Assembly (NCBI RefSeq): GCF_007558825.1 | Contig: NZ_VLTK01000004.1 | Span: 387,460-451,459, forward strand | DNA: 64,000 bases | Direction of reading: 5' to 3' | DNA from: Brevibacterium aurantiacum | GTDB lineage: Bacteria > Actinomycetota > Actinomycetes > Actinomycetales > Brevibacteriaceae | Part shown: positions 41,458-48,967 of the stretch, in pieces | How positions within the stretch are numbered: the first letter of the stretch is position 1 | How the letters are laid out: every line of letters begins with the position of its first letter | Program-made: the position numbers and the translations under genes | Notes under the pieces: model-generated | Seen by the model: the letters and a program-made list of their open reading frames with translations, nothing else | What the model was told of the DNA's origin: nothing | Database searches by the model: none

Positions 41458-41490
41458 TGGTTACGTATCGGTAACCATGGCATGTAATGT
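41458..41490 (+). promoter_or_regulatory. Promoter with palindromic operator upstream of the SDR/patatin genes
   Basis: The palindrome tggttacgtatcggtaacca (41458-41477, 7-bp arms) overlaps a possible -35 TTACGT (41461-41466); a -10-like TAATGT lies 18 bp on (41485-41490). It would start transcription about 60 bp before the SDR ATG. Form and position suit a TetR-family repressor, but no regulator gene is adjacent. Confidence 0.5.
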
Positions 41491-41555
41491 GATGTCTGCA
41501 ACTGGGTTCCCAATCGAACCATGCGCTCAGACTCACGATGCAAAGGAGCAGACAT

Positions 41556-42440
41556 ATGACCCGCGGTACCCAAATCAGAGGTGCACGAGTACTGATCACC
41601 GGTGCAGGCAGCGGCATCGGACGCCTGATGGCTCTGGACGCTGCGGCACGTGGAGCCGCAGAGATTCTCATCTGGGACCTCTCTGCCGAGACCGGTCAGG
41701 CCGTTCGCGATGAACTCGTGGCAACCGGAGCGAAAGCCCGTTCATTTGCAGTCAACGTGGGCGACTCCAGCCAGGTCACAGCTGCCGCAGAGGAAACCGG
41801 ACCGATCGACGTCCTCATCAACTGCGCGGGAATCGTCACCGGCAAGAAGCTGCTGGAAGCCGATGAGGACGCAGTTCGACGCGTCTACGACGTCAATGTC
41901 TTCGCCCTGTATTGGACGACACGTGCCTTCCTGCCTGGAATGATCGAACGGAACCGCGGCAGCGTGGTCACCATCGCCAGCGCCGCTGGCCTCACCGGTG
42001 TGGCCAAGCAGACCGACTACTCGGCCAGCAAGTTCGCAGCTCTGGGCTTCACCGAGTCCCTGCGCAACGAACTGCGCACCGACGGCAGCAAGGTCGGAAC
42101 TCTCGTCGTGTGTCCCTTCTACATCAACACAGGCATGTTCGAGGGTGTCACGACGAAGTTCCCCCGTCTCCTGCCCATCCTCGAGGAGAACTACGTCGCC
42201 ACCAAGGTCATCGACTCCATCGAAGCCGGACGTGAGCAGCTGATTATGCCCGCCCTGGTCCGTCTGCTGCCAAGTCTGCGTTTGCTGCCGACACGGGCAT
42301 TCGACCGAACCTTGGACTTCCTCGGCGTCAACAAGACCATGGAGCACTTCACCGGCCGTCGTCCCGTGGCCGCGGAACCCAACACTGCCTCGCCGGCTGC
42401 GGAGCTCAATTCTGCCGACCCCGCCGCTGCCAGGGGCTGA
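41556..42440 (+). CDS. SDR family oxidoreductase (retinol-dehydrogenase-like)
   Basis: A 294-residue short-chain dehydrogenase: TGAGSGIGRLMALDAAARGA (about 13-32), IDVLINCAGIV (N-x-A-G variant NCAG), catalytic Ser in IASAAGLTG and YSASKFAALG (Tyr-x3-Lys). The extended C-terminus (VVCPFYINTGMFEGV, then LLPSLRLLPTRAFDRTLDFLGVNKTMEHFTGR) resembles the membrane-associated RDH10/epidermal retinal dehydrogenase subgroup acting on lipid substrates. ATG 41556 with AAAGGAGC. It probably works with the downstream patatin on lipids or hydrophobic alcohols (inference). Confidence 0.86.
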   Translation: MTRGTQIRGARVLITGAGSGIGRLMALDAAARGAAEILIWDLSAETGQAVRDELVATGAKARSFAVNVGDSSQVTAAAEETGPIDVLINCAGIVTGKKLLEADEDAVRRVYDVNVFALYWTTRAFLPGMIERNRGSVVTIASAAGLTGVAKQTDYSASKFAALGFTESLRNELRTDGSKVGTLVVCPFYINTGMFEGVTTKFPRLLPILEENYVATKVIDSIEAGREQLIMPALVRLLPSLRLLPTRAFDRTLDFLGVNKTMEHFTGRRPVAAEPNTASPAAELNSADPAAARG

Positions 42441-42452
42441 CGAGGGACACGA

Positions 42453-42504
42453 GCTCCTCCTTTCCTCGTCCGCACCCAGCCTGGGTGACAATGAGAGGAG
42501 GAGC
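42453..42504 (+). other. Nested inverted repeat between SDR and patatin genes
   Basis: Outer arms gctcctcct (42453-42461) and aggaggagc (42496-42504) enclose the inner dyad acccag-c-ctgggt (42474-42486). In the RNA this forms a branched hairpin 50 bp before the patatin ATG, either a processing or attenuation site or a terminator for the SDR gene. Confidence 0.4.
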
Positions 42505-42554
42505 ATCGACGCGGAGTTCACAGGCGCACTGAGGCCGCTGAGAAGGAGGACGCT

Positions 42555-43538
42555 ATGCCCCTCACCGATCTGGTCCTCGAAGGCGGAGGAGCAAAACTTC
42601 CCGGGCTCGTCGGCGCTGTCAATGCGCTGACCTCGGCCGACTACTCCATCCACCGCATCGCGGGAACCTCAGCCGGCGCGATCGTTGGCGCGTTGGCCAC
42701 CGCGGGCATTCCACCTGAGCGCCTCACCGAGACGATCCTCGGCAAAGACTTCACCGACTTCGAGGACCTCAGCCCCGCCTTCCGATTCACGCCATGGCTC
42801 GGAAAGGTCCAGGGGCTGCTGTTCCACAAGGGAATGTACCTCGGCACTGCCCTCCACGACTTCCTTGACGATATCCTCACCGCACAGGGCATCCGCACAT
42901 GGGCAGACCTCCGCCTGCACGACCCGGAAAGTGCCTTGCCTCCCGAACGGCAGTACCGCCTCGTCGTCATCGTCTCGGATGTCTCCCGCGGTCGAATGCT
43001 GCGTCTGCCCTGGGACTACCGCCCGGCGCTCGGCGTCGACCCGGACTCGCAGTCCGTCGCGGACGCTGTCTGCGCCTCGGCGGCGATGCCGTTCTACTTC
43101 CGACCCAGATCACTGCCGGCCGATCGCCGCATCGCCGGCGGCTCATCGGTGCTCGGCTCGGACGGGGGCCTGCTGTCGAACTTCCCCGTCGACCTCTTCG
43201 ACCGAAAGGATCAGCGACCAGCGCGCTGGCCGACTCTGGGAGTGATGCTGTCAGCCAGGACGACGGCAGGCGCACAATGGCGACCGAATGCGAACACCTA
43301 CCAATACGCCGTTTCTCTCCTGTCGACCATGATCAATGCCCACGACCGACGCCACATCGACGAACCTTCGATCACCGAGCGGACGATCTTCGTCGACACC
43401 GACCGCCACAGCAGCACCGATTTCGCCCTGTCACGGGGGGACAAACTCGACCTCATCGACTCGGGGGCGAACGCGGCTCGATCATTCCTCAAACGCTGGG
43501 ACTGGCTTGAATGGAAGGAGCACCACGGGCGCCGATGA
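42555..43538 (+). CDS. Patatin-like phospholipase
   Basis: A 327-residue patatin domain: oxyanion region LEGGGAKLPGLVGAV (about 7-21), nucleophile GTSAGAIVGALA (Ser near 40) and the catalytic Asp in LGSDGGLLSNFPVDLF (D-G-G). The Ser-Asp dyad is complete. GGAGGAC precedes ATG. Family members are acyl-lipid hydrolases, cytoplasmic or secreted; no signal peptide is visible here. Confidence 0.9.
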   Translation: MPLTDLVLEGGGAKLPGLVGAVNALTSADYSIHRIAGTSAGAIVGALATAGIPPERLTETILGKDFTDFEDLSPAFRFTPWLGKVQGLLFHKGMYLGTALHDFLDDILTAQGIRTWADLRLHDPESALPPERQYRLVVIVSDVSRGRMLRLPWDYRPALGVDPDSQSVADAVCASAAMPFYFRPRSLPADRRIAGGSSVLGSDGGLLSNFPVDLFDRKDQRPARWPTLGVMLSARTTAGAQWRPNANTYQYAVSLLSTMINAHDRRHIDEPSITERTIFVDTDRHSSTDFALSRGDKLDLIDSGANAARSFLKRWDWLEWKEHHGRR

Positions 43539-43540
43539 GC

Positions 43541-43563
43541 TGCGGCGCCTTTGAGCCGCCGCA
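43541..43563 (+). terminator. Hairpin after the patatin gene
   Basis: tgcggcg / cgccgca, 7-bp GC-rich arms around 9 nt, 3 bp after the stop. There is no T-tract. Confidence 0.5.
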
Positions 43564-43628
43564 CCACAGGTATCGCCATGGACCCTATCGGCAAGGCCGA
43601 GCTCGCGTGCAACAATGTCCGTGAGAGT

Positions 43629-43634
43629 TATACT
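43629..43634 (+). promoter_or_regulatory. -10 element of the acidic-protein gene
   Basis: TATACT, a near-consensus -10, lies 27 bp before the ATG at 43661, with the ribosome site GAAGGAGAG in between. No good -35 is evident at the usual distance. Confidence 0.45.
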
Positions 43635-43660
43635 GATCGACCACACGCGAAGGAGAGATC

Positions 43661-44101
43661 ATGAGCGACAATCCCAACGAACCGACGCAGTGGCAGGACG
43701 ACCTGGAGGTCGAGGACCCGACGCTCGACGAGCCCACCGCTGATGACTTGGACGACCCAGAGCTCAACGCGGCTGAGGCCGACGCCCTCGACGTCGACAG
43801 TGATCTCGACGCTTCGTCCGCTCCCTCTGTCGAACCCGGCGCCGAAGGTCCGGAAGGAACCGGCATCGAAGGCGCCGATAACGAGCTGTTGGATGCCAAA
43901 GACATGGAATCGGGAAATGCAGCGCCCGACATACCGGACGAATTCTCCACCGATTCCTCACCTGCAGCCGAACAGGGGAACCGGCGCAGCGATCACATGG
44001 TCTCCGAGGACCACGACGATGCAGAGGTAGCCGAACTTTCCGGTGATGACCTCGATGTCGACGCACTCGCCGACGATGGGATCGAGCAACGGGGTCTATG
44101 A
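43661..44101 (+). CDS. Highly acidic, disordered hypothetical protein
   Basis: A 146-residue protein, about one-third Asp/Glu, with hardly any aromatic or hydrophobic clusters and only a handful of basic residues; it must be largely disordered. Segments such as DLEVEDPTLDEPTADDLDDPELNAAEADALDVDSDLD are repetitive Asp-Leu/Ala/Pro strings. It has its own promoter and ribosome site, supporting that it is real. Its end overlaps the opposing ICL/PEP-mutase gene by 6 bp. Not recognised; possible roles are metal binding, a nucleic-acid mimic or solubility/desiccation protection, all speculative. Confidence 0.7.
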   Translation: MSDNPNEPTQWQDDLEVEDPTLDEPTADDLDDPELNAAEADALDVDSDLDASSAPSVEPGAEGPEGTGIEGADNELLDAKDMESGNAAPDIPDEFSTDSSPAAEQGNRRSDHMVSEDHDDAEVAELSGDDLDVDALADDGIEQRGL

Positions 44102-44944
44102 GTCCACGTCCGAGACCGCGAAATATGACAGGACGTTCGCGGTCTGTGCCGGGCGGCCAGAAGCCAGGCCTTCCAAGGACTGCAGAGCCATAGACACCGC
44201 AGTTCGATAGAGCAGCGACCCCGTGCTGATCCTCGCTACGCCCACGTCGGCCAACTGCTCAAGTGAGAAGCGAGGACTGGCGAGGACGTTGACCGGCAGC
44301 GGGCAGGCATCGACGATGCCGGCGATGACGTTCAGTTCGAGATCGCCGGGAACGAAGATCCCATCGGCTCCGGAATCAACGTAGCGCCGCATCCGGTCGA
44401 GGGTATCGCCGAGGTTGTCCTGCCCTGTCCAATAGGTGTCGATCCGAGCATTGACGAAGAGATCCGGAAATTCGTCCTTGATCGCGTTCACCTTGCCAGC
44501 AAGCGCCACCGCGGGGAGGAGTCGACCGCGAGCAGAATCCTCGATGTTGATGCCGTCGACGGCGAGGACACCCTCAGATGAGGCACGATGTCCACCCGGT
44601 GCAACCGCCGGGGCAGGCAGACTCGGGAAACTCCTTCGCAGAATATCGACGACGCCCTTCGGATCGTCGCTGTACCCATCTTCGAAGTCGCAGGTGAGCA
44701 GGCCCTCTGGCAGTGCTCGCCGCATGTTCGCGATGAGAGCGGCCATCGCAGTCAGAGTCTCGCGGTCCTCATCGGCGGCGCCGATGCCGGCCGCCACACC
44801 GAGACTGGTCGTGCCGACGGCAGGGTGACCAGCCTCGGCGAACAATCGGGCACTCGCCACATCCCAGGCGCAGGGCAGAATGAATGGCTCCCCCGGGCGG
44901 TGCAGACGGTGGAAGGTAGGGATCGGTGCGGACGGTGTGCTCAT
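44096..44944 (-). CDS. Isocitrate lyase / phosphoenolpyruvate mutase superfamily protein
   Basis: A 282-residue TIM-barrel protein: CAWDVASARLFAEAGHPAVGTTSLGVAAGIG at about 25-55, LLTCDFEDGYSDDPKGVVD (metal-binding Asp/Glu segment), GINIEDS and DGIFVPGDLE. The K-K-C-G-H motif of true isocitrate or methylisocitrate lyases is missing, so it belongs to the uncharacterised branch acting perhaps on small 2-oxo or phosphono acids. ATG 44944 overlaps the stop of the ArsR gene (ATGA), so the two form an operon. Confidence 0.85.
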   Translation of the reverse strand: MSTPSAPIPTFHRLHRPGEPFILPCAWDVASARLFAEAGHPAVGTTSLGVAAGIGAADEDRETLTAMAALIANMRRALPEGLLTCDFEDGYSDDPKGVVDILRRSFPSLPAPAVAPGGHRASSEGVLAVDGINIEDSARGRLLPAVALAGKVNAIKDEFPDLFVNARIDTYWTGQDNLGDTLDRMRRYVDSGADGIFVPGDLELNVIAGIVDACPLPVNVLASPRFSLEQLADVGVARISTGSLLYRTAVSMALQSLEGLASGRPAQTANVLSYFAVSDVDS

Positions 44945-45651
44945 AGCTGTGTCACCTCTGTGATCAGGATCCAGTCGAGACGCTCCCGGCCGGCAGGTGT
45001 GAGTTTGAGAGCTCGACTGCTCGGTCGGCGCGTGATCCACGTGCGGTCGAGAAAGTCGCGGCACAGTTCGTCTCCGAGCCACCCGCCGAGGTGGGTCCGT
45101 CGTTCCGTCCAATCGAGGCAGCGGCGTGTGACCGGACGGGCAGATGTCGTTGTGGTCGGCACATCGATGCCCCACGCCTCCGCGATTGCCTCCCTACCGG
45201 AATCGGTCACGGTCACCGCCTCGTCGATCCACCCGTGTGCGCTCAGGGCTGCGAACAATCGGACGCCGAGCTTTCCTGCGATATGCCGGTAACAGGTCCT
45301 CGCCTCGAGGAGGTGACGGTCACGGGTCTTCGCAACCAGAGACGAGGCCGATTCGACCCGCTGGCTTGCGAGGGCTCCGGTGTGCTCGAGCCAATCGGCG
45401 ATATCTGCCGAGGCGAGCTGGACATAACGGTGCCGACCCTGTCGGCGCTCCGCCAGGACTCCGCGGTCGATGAGGATGCTGACATGTTCCGAGGTCGACG
45501 ACATCGGCAGCCCGAGTGCACGGGACAACTCGGTCAGCGTCCAGGCTCTGCCGTCGAGGACGCAGGTGCAGATCATCACTCGTGTGGGCTCGGCGATGGC
45601 CGATGCGAGTGCGGCGATGTCCGGCGCCGCTTCCTGGTGTGCCCTGCTCAT
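44941..45651 (-). CDS. ArsR-family winged-helix regulator with a C-terminal extension
   Basis: A 236-residue protein. Residues 10-85: ArsR-type winged helix (IAEPTRVMICTCVLDGRAWTLTELSRALGLPMSSTSEHVSILIDRGVLAERRQGRHRYVQLA). Residues 115-236: an extra domain with ARTCYRHIAGKLGVRLF, CLDWTERRTHLGGWLGDELCRDFLDRTWI and LTPAGRERLDWIL, a second winged-helix-like unit with several Cys/His. Simple ArsR proteins are about 110 residues. It precedes and overlaps the ICL/PEP-mutase gene and probably controls it. ATG lies 6 nt after a TAGCAT, so the message may be leaderless. Confidence 0.85.
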   Translation of the reverse strand: MSRAHQEAAPDIAALASAIAEPTRVMICTCVLDGRAWTLTELSRALGLPMSSTSEHVSILIDRGVLAERRQGRHRYVQLASADIADWLEHTGALASQRVESASSLVAKTRDRHLLEARTCYRHIAGKLGVRLFAALSAHGWIDEAVTVTDSGREAIAEAWGIDVPTTTTSARPVTRRCLDWTERRTHLGGWLGDELCRDFLDRTWITRRPSSRALKLTPAGRERLDWILITEVTQL

Positions 45652-45756
45652 GCCTCCATGCTAGGACTCCAACGGTTCGGGCAGTGCCGAAGTGACCTCG
45701 CGCTGTGGCATATGGTGGACAACGATGACAGAGACAGCGGATGTGAGGGGGCAGTC

Positions 45757-47124
45757 ATGACAGACATGACGGTGGACGACTCGGCGGCAGACCGCCTGGA
45801 ATCCGCACTGTCGGGACGAATCGACCGGTCGGCCATGGACACCGTCGCAAATCTCGCACACCAGGTCTCCCTCCCTGAGCTCACCCGGCTCGTCCACACG
45901 ACGACCCCGCTGCAGTCGGCGGTCCTGTTCCGAGTACTGGACAAGGACGGGGCCCTGGCGGTGTTCGAGAATCTGACGCCGAGCTATCAGGCGGACCTGA
46001 TCCAGAACCTCCGCGAACCCGAGATCGCCGATATCGTCGAGGGCCTGGACCCCGACGACCGTGCCGAACTCTTCGGTGAGCTTCCGGCCAATGTCACCCG
46101 ACGGCTCATGAGCGGACTCGACGCCGAGGAACGGGAGATGACGACGGCCGTTCTCGGGTATCCGAAGTCGGCGATCGGCCGCTACATGTCCCCTGAGGTG
46201 CTCAGCCTCCACGAGGATTGGACGGCCGCCGAGGCGATGGAGGTCGTTCACTCCCGCATCGACGGACCCGAAACCGTCTACCTGCTGCCGGTGGTCGGCC
46301 CTGGCCGTGTGCTCCTCGGCGTCGTGTCGCTGCGCAATCTCATCGCCGCCGACGAGTCGACGGTCATCAGTGAAATCGTCCGCGATTCCATCAGCACCCA
46401 TGCGCTCACCGACCGTGAGGAGGCATCCCGCCAGTTCCTCTCGCACCGGCTCATCGCGATGCCGGTTGTCGACGAGGAGGAACGGCTCGTGGGCATCTTG
46501 ACGATGGACGATGTCCTCGACATCGTCGACGAGGAGGACGCGGAGGACATCGCTCGGTCCAGCGGTTCCGAACCCCTCGACCGTTCTTACCTGTCGAGCA
46601 CCATCGTGCGCCTGGTCAGGAGCCGCATCGTCTGGCTGCTCGTCCTCGCAGTCTCCGCGATCCTCACCGTCCAGGTCCTCGAAGTGTATGAGGACCGGCT
46701 CGATCAGGTCGTCATCCTGGCCCTGTTCATCCCCCTGCTGACCGGCACGGGCGGCAACACCGGCAACCAGGCCGCGACGACAGTGACCCGGGCGCTGGCC
46801 GTCGGCGAGGTGAGGGTCCGCGATCTCGGCCGGGTCATCTGGAGGGAGCTGCGAGTCGGCGCACTGCTGGGAGCCGTTCTCGGCCTGTTGGGCTTCCTCG
46901 TCGCCGGCCTCGTCTACGGGTGGGCGATCGGCCTGGTCATCGGGCTCACCCTGCTGTCCGTGTGCATCATGGCCGCGACCGTAGGCGGACTGATGCCAAT
47001 CATCGCGAAGAGGGTGGGCGCGGACCCTGCCGTGTTCTCCAACCCCTTCATCTCCACGTTCTGCGATGCCACTGGCCTCATCCTCTACTTCTCGATCGCG
47101 ACGGCGGTGCTGGGTCTGAGCTGA
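45757..47124 (+). CDS. mgtE: Magnesium transporter MgtE
   Basis: A 455-residue MgtE channel: N-terminal superhelical domain (about 1-130, LPELTRLVHTT, EGLDPDDRAELFGELP), two CBS domains (about 135-260, YMSPEVLSLHEDWTAAEAME, VDEEERLVGILTMDDVLDIVDEEDAEDI) and five TM helices with the pore signature PLLTGTGGNTGNQAATTVTRALA. The cytosolic Mg-sensing acidic residues are present. ATG 45757 after GAGGGG; the frame back to 45091 is antisense to the ArsR gene and rejected. Confidence 0.94.
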   Translation: MTDMTVDDSAADRLESALSGRIDRSAMDTVANLAHQVSLPELTRLVHTTTPLQSAVLFRVLDKDGALAVFENLTPSYQADLIQNLREPEIADIVEGLDPDDRAELFGELPANVTRRLMSGLDAEEREMTTAVLGYPKSAIGRYMSPEVLSLHEDWTAAEAMEVVHSRIDGPETVYLLPVVGPGRVLLGVVSLRNLIAADESTVISEIVRDSISTHALTDREEASRQFLSHRLIAMPVVDEEERLVGILTMDDVLDIVDEEDAEDIARSSGSEPLDRSYLSSTIVRLVRSRIVWLLVLAVSAILTVQVLEVYEDRLDQVVILALFIPLLTGTGGNTGNQAATTVTRALAVGEVRVRDLGRVIWRELRVGALLGAVLGLLGFLVAGLVYGWAIGLVIGLTLLSVCIMAATVGGLMPIIAKRVGADPAVFSNPFISTFCDATGLILYFSIATAVLGLS

Positions 47125-47152
47125 CTCGCAATCCTCGCTGACGCCCGAGGGC

Positions 47153-48967
47153 TCAGGCCGACCACGCCTCCCACAGCCGGGCGTAGCGGCCGCCCTGGGC
47201 GACGAGTTCCTCGTGTGGGCCCTCTTCGACGATCTGTCCGTGCTCCATGACGAGCACGCGATCAGCGGTCTCGGCCTGACTGAGGCGGTGGGCGACGACG
47301 AGGGCTCCGCGCCCGGCAAGTGCGGCCCTGGCCGACTGCTCGAGGGTATGGGCTCCGGCGGATCCCGCCTCGGCGGTGGCCTCGTCGAGGATTGCGAAGT
47401 CCGGATTCGCCAGTACAAGACGGGCGAGGGCGATCGTCTGCTCCTGCACCGCGCTCAGACGGGTTCCGCCGTCACCGACCTCGGTGTCGGAACCGTGTGC
47501 AAGTTCGCTCACCCAATCGGCTCCCACCATGTCCAAGGCCGCAGCGACCTGTTCGTCCGATGCGTCAGGGACGGGCAGGGCGACGTTGTCGCGCAGGGTG
47601 CCGTTGAAGGTATGGACCTCCTGGGCGACCATCGTGATGTGCGAGCGCAGCACGAATTCGGGCAGCGCGGTCAGAGGAGCCACCGACTGTTCATTTTCGG
47701 TGCGCTCTTTCGCCGAGGAGGCTGTGCCGGATTCGAGTCGCGCCGAACCGTGCGTGGGTGCGGAGAGTCCGGCCGCGATCCGTGCCAGCGTGGACTTCCC
47801 GGCCCCGGTGGTGCCGACGACGGCGACGACTTCGCCCGGCTCCAGTCGCAGATTCACGCCCTTGAGGACGTGGTTGCTCGATTCCGGATCCTCGTCGTAG
47901 GTGAACCACAGGTCTTCCAACACCACTGCGGGCCGGTCGATGCTGATGTCGGTCGTCCGCCTCGGCGAGCTGGCGGCTTCGTCGATGACGCCGACCATGC
48001 GGGTCAGCGAGGCACCCGCGGATTGGATCTGGTCGAAAAGGCCGACTAGGGCGCCGATGGGATTGAACAGGCGGTGGAAGACCAGGGCCGCGGTGGTCAC
48101 GGCGCCTGCGGTCGTCTCGCCGGCGAAGACCAGGACGAATCCGGCGATGAGGAGCAGGGAGAGTACGACAGCCTCGGCGCGGTTATTGCGCGAGAAGGCG
48201 CGGGTGAGGAAGCTGAACACTCCGATCGACAGGTCCCTGGCCTGCCCGGAGGCCGAGTCGATACGAGCCAGCTCTCCTGACTCAGCTCGGTAGGCACGCA
48301 GGGTCTGTGCTCCTGTGAGCCCGCCCAGCAGCCGACCGGCGCGACGGCCGAACGCCGCCCGCTCCTCCTTGTAGATCGGCTCCGACCTTGGCAGATACCA
48401 GCGCAGGGTGAGCCAGTACATCGGCAGTGCAACGAGGCCCACCAGTCCCAGTCGCCAGTCGATCGCGCCCAGGCCCACGGCGGAGACGATGACGATGAGA
48501 AGTGATTCGACGACGAGTGGCAGTACCTGCGCGGCCGCCTCGCTGATCTTGCGGGAATCGTCGGCGACGCGGGAGACCAGGTCGCCGGTGCCAGTCTTCT
48601 CGATGCGCTGGGAATCCAGTCTGAGCGCGGACTCGACGACCTGAGTGCGCAGCTCGGCGACGACGGGCATGGCGATATGGGCCAATGACCAAGCGCTGAC
48701 CCACGTGCCCAGTGCCATGACGATGCCGGCGGCCGCAACAGCGATCGCGCAGATCCAGACGAGATCCGAGCCGGCGCCGGTGGGCAGTTCGTCGACGAGG
48801 CGGCCGATCGCCCAGGGCCCGACGAGCCCGGCACCGGCGTTTGCCAGACCCGAGACGGCGAGCACAACAAGCCATCCGGTTCGCGCCCGCAACAGCGGTG
48901 CCAGGTGGGAGAAGGAGCGTCGCCTCGAGGCGATCGACAGAGTAGCGGGCGCGGGGGACGCGGTCAT
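47153..48967 (-). CDS. ABC exporter half-transporter, NBD with intact Walker motifs but degenerate signature
   Basis: A 604-residue type-IV ABC exporter: six TM helices (about 20-310) then an NBD with Walker A VVGTTGAGKST, Walker B FAILDEATAEAG and switch His in VVAHRLSQ all intact, but the signature reads DGGTRLSAVQEQ instead of L-S-G-G-Q. Between strands 2 and 3 is an inserted Ser/Thr/Glu-rich loop. The partner upstream has the opposite set of defects, so the two form a heterodimer with one working ATP site. Overlaps the partner by 4 bp. Transported substrate unknown. Confidence 0.9.
   Translation of the reverse strand: MTASPAPATLSIASRRRSFSHLAPLLRARTGWLVVLAVSGLANAGAGLVGPWAIGRLVDELPTGAGSDLVWICAIAVAAAGIVMALGTWVSAWSLAHIAMPVVAELRTQVVESALRLDSQRIEKTGTGDLVSRVADDSRKISEAAAQVLPLVVESLLIVIVSAVGLGAIDWRLGLVGLVALPMYWLTLRWYLPRSEPIYKEERAAFGRRAGRLLGGLTGAQTLRAYRAESGELARIDSASGQARDLSIGVFSFLTRAFSRNNRAEAVVLSLLLIAGFVLVFAGETTAGAVTTAALVFHRLFNPIGALVGLFDQIQSAGASLTRMVGVIDEAASSPRRTTDISIDRPAVVLEDLWFTYDEDPESSNHVLKGVNLRLEPGEVVAVVGTTGAGKSTLARIAAGLSAPTHGSARLESGTASSAKERTENEQSVAPLTALPEFVLRSHITMVAQEVHTFNGTLRDNVALPVPDASDEQVAAALDMVGADWVSELAHGSDTEVGDGGTRLSAVQEQTIALARLVLANPDFAILDEATAEAGSAGAHTLEQSARAALAGRGALVVAHRLSQAETADRVLVMEHGQIVEEGPHEELVAQGGRYARLWEAWSA

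Noticed and set aside
45661..47418. 585-codon minus-strand frame opposite mgtE
   Set aside because: Shadow of the MgtE gene with no domain signature.
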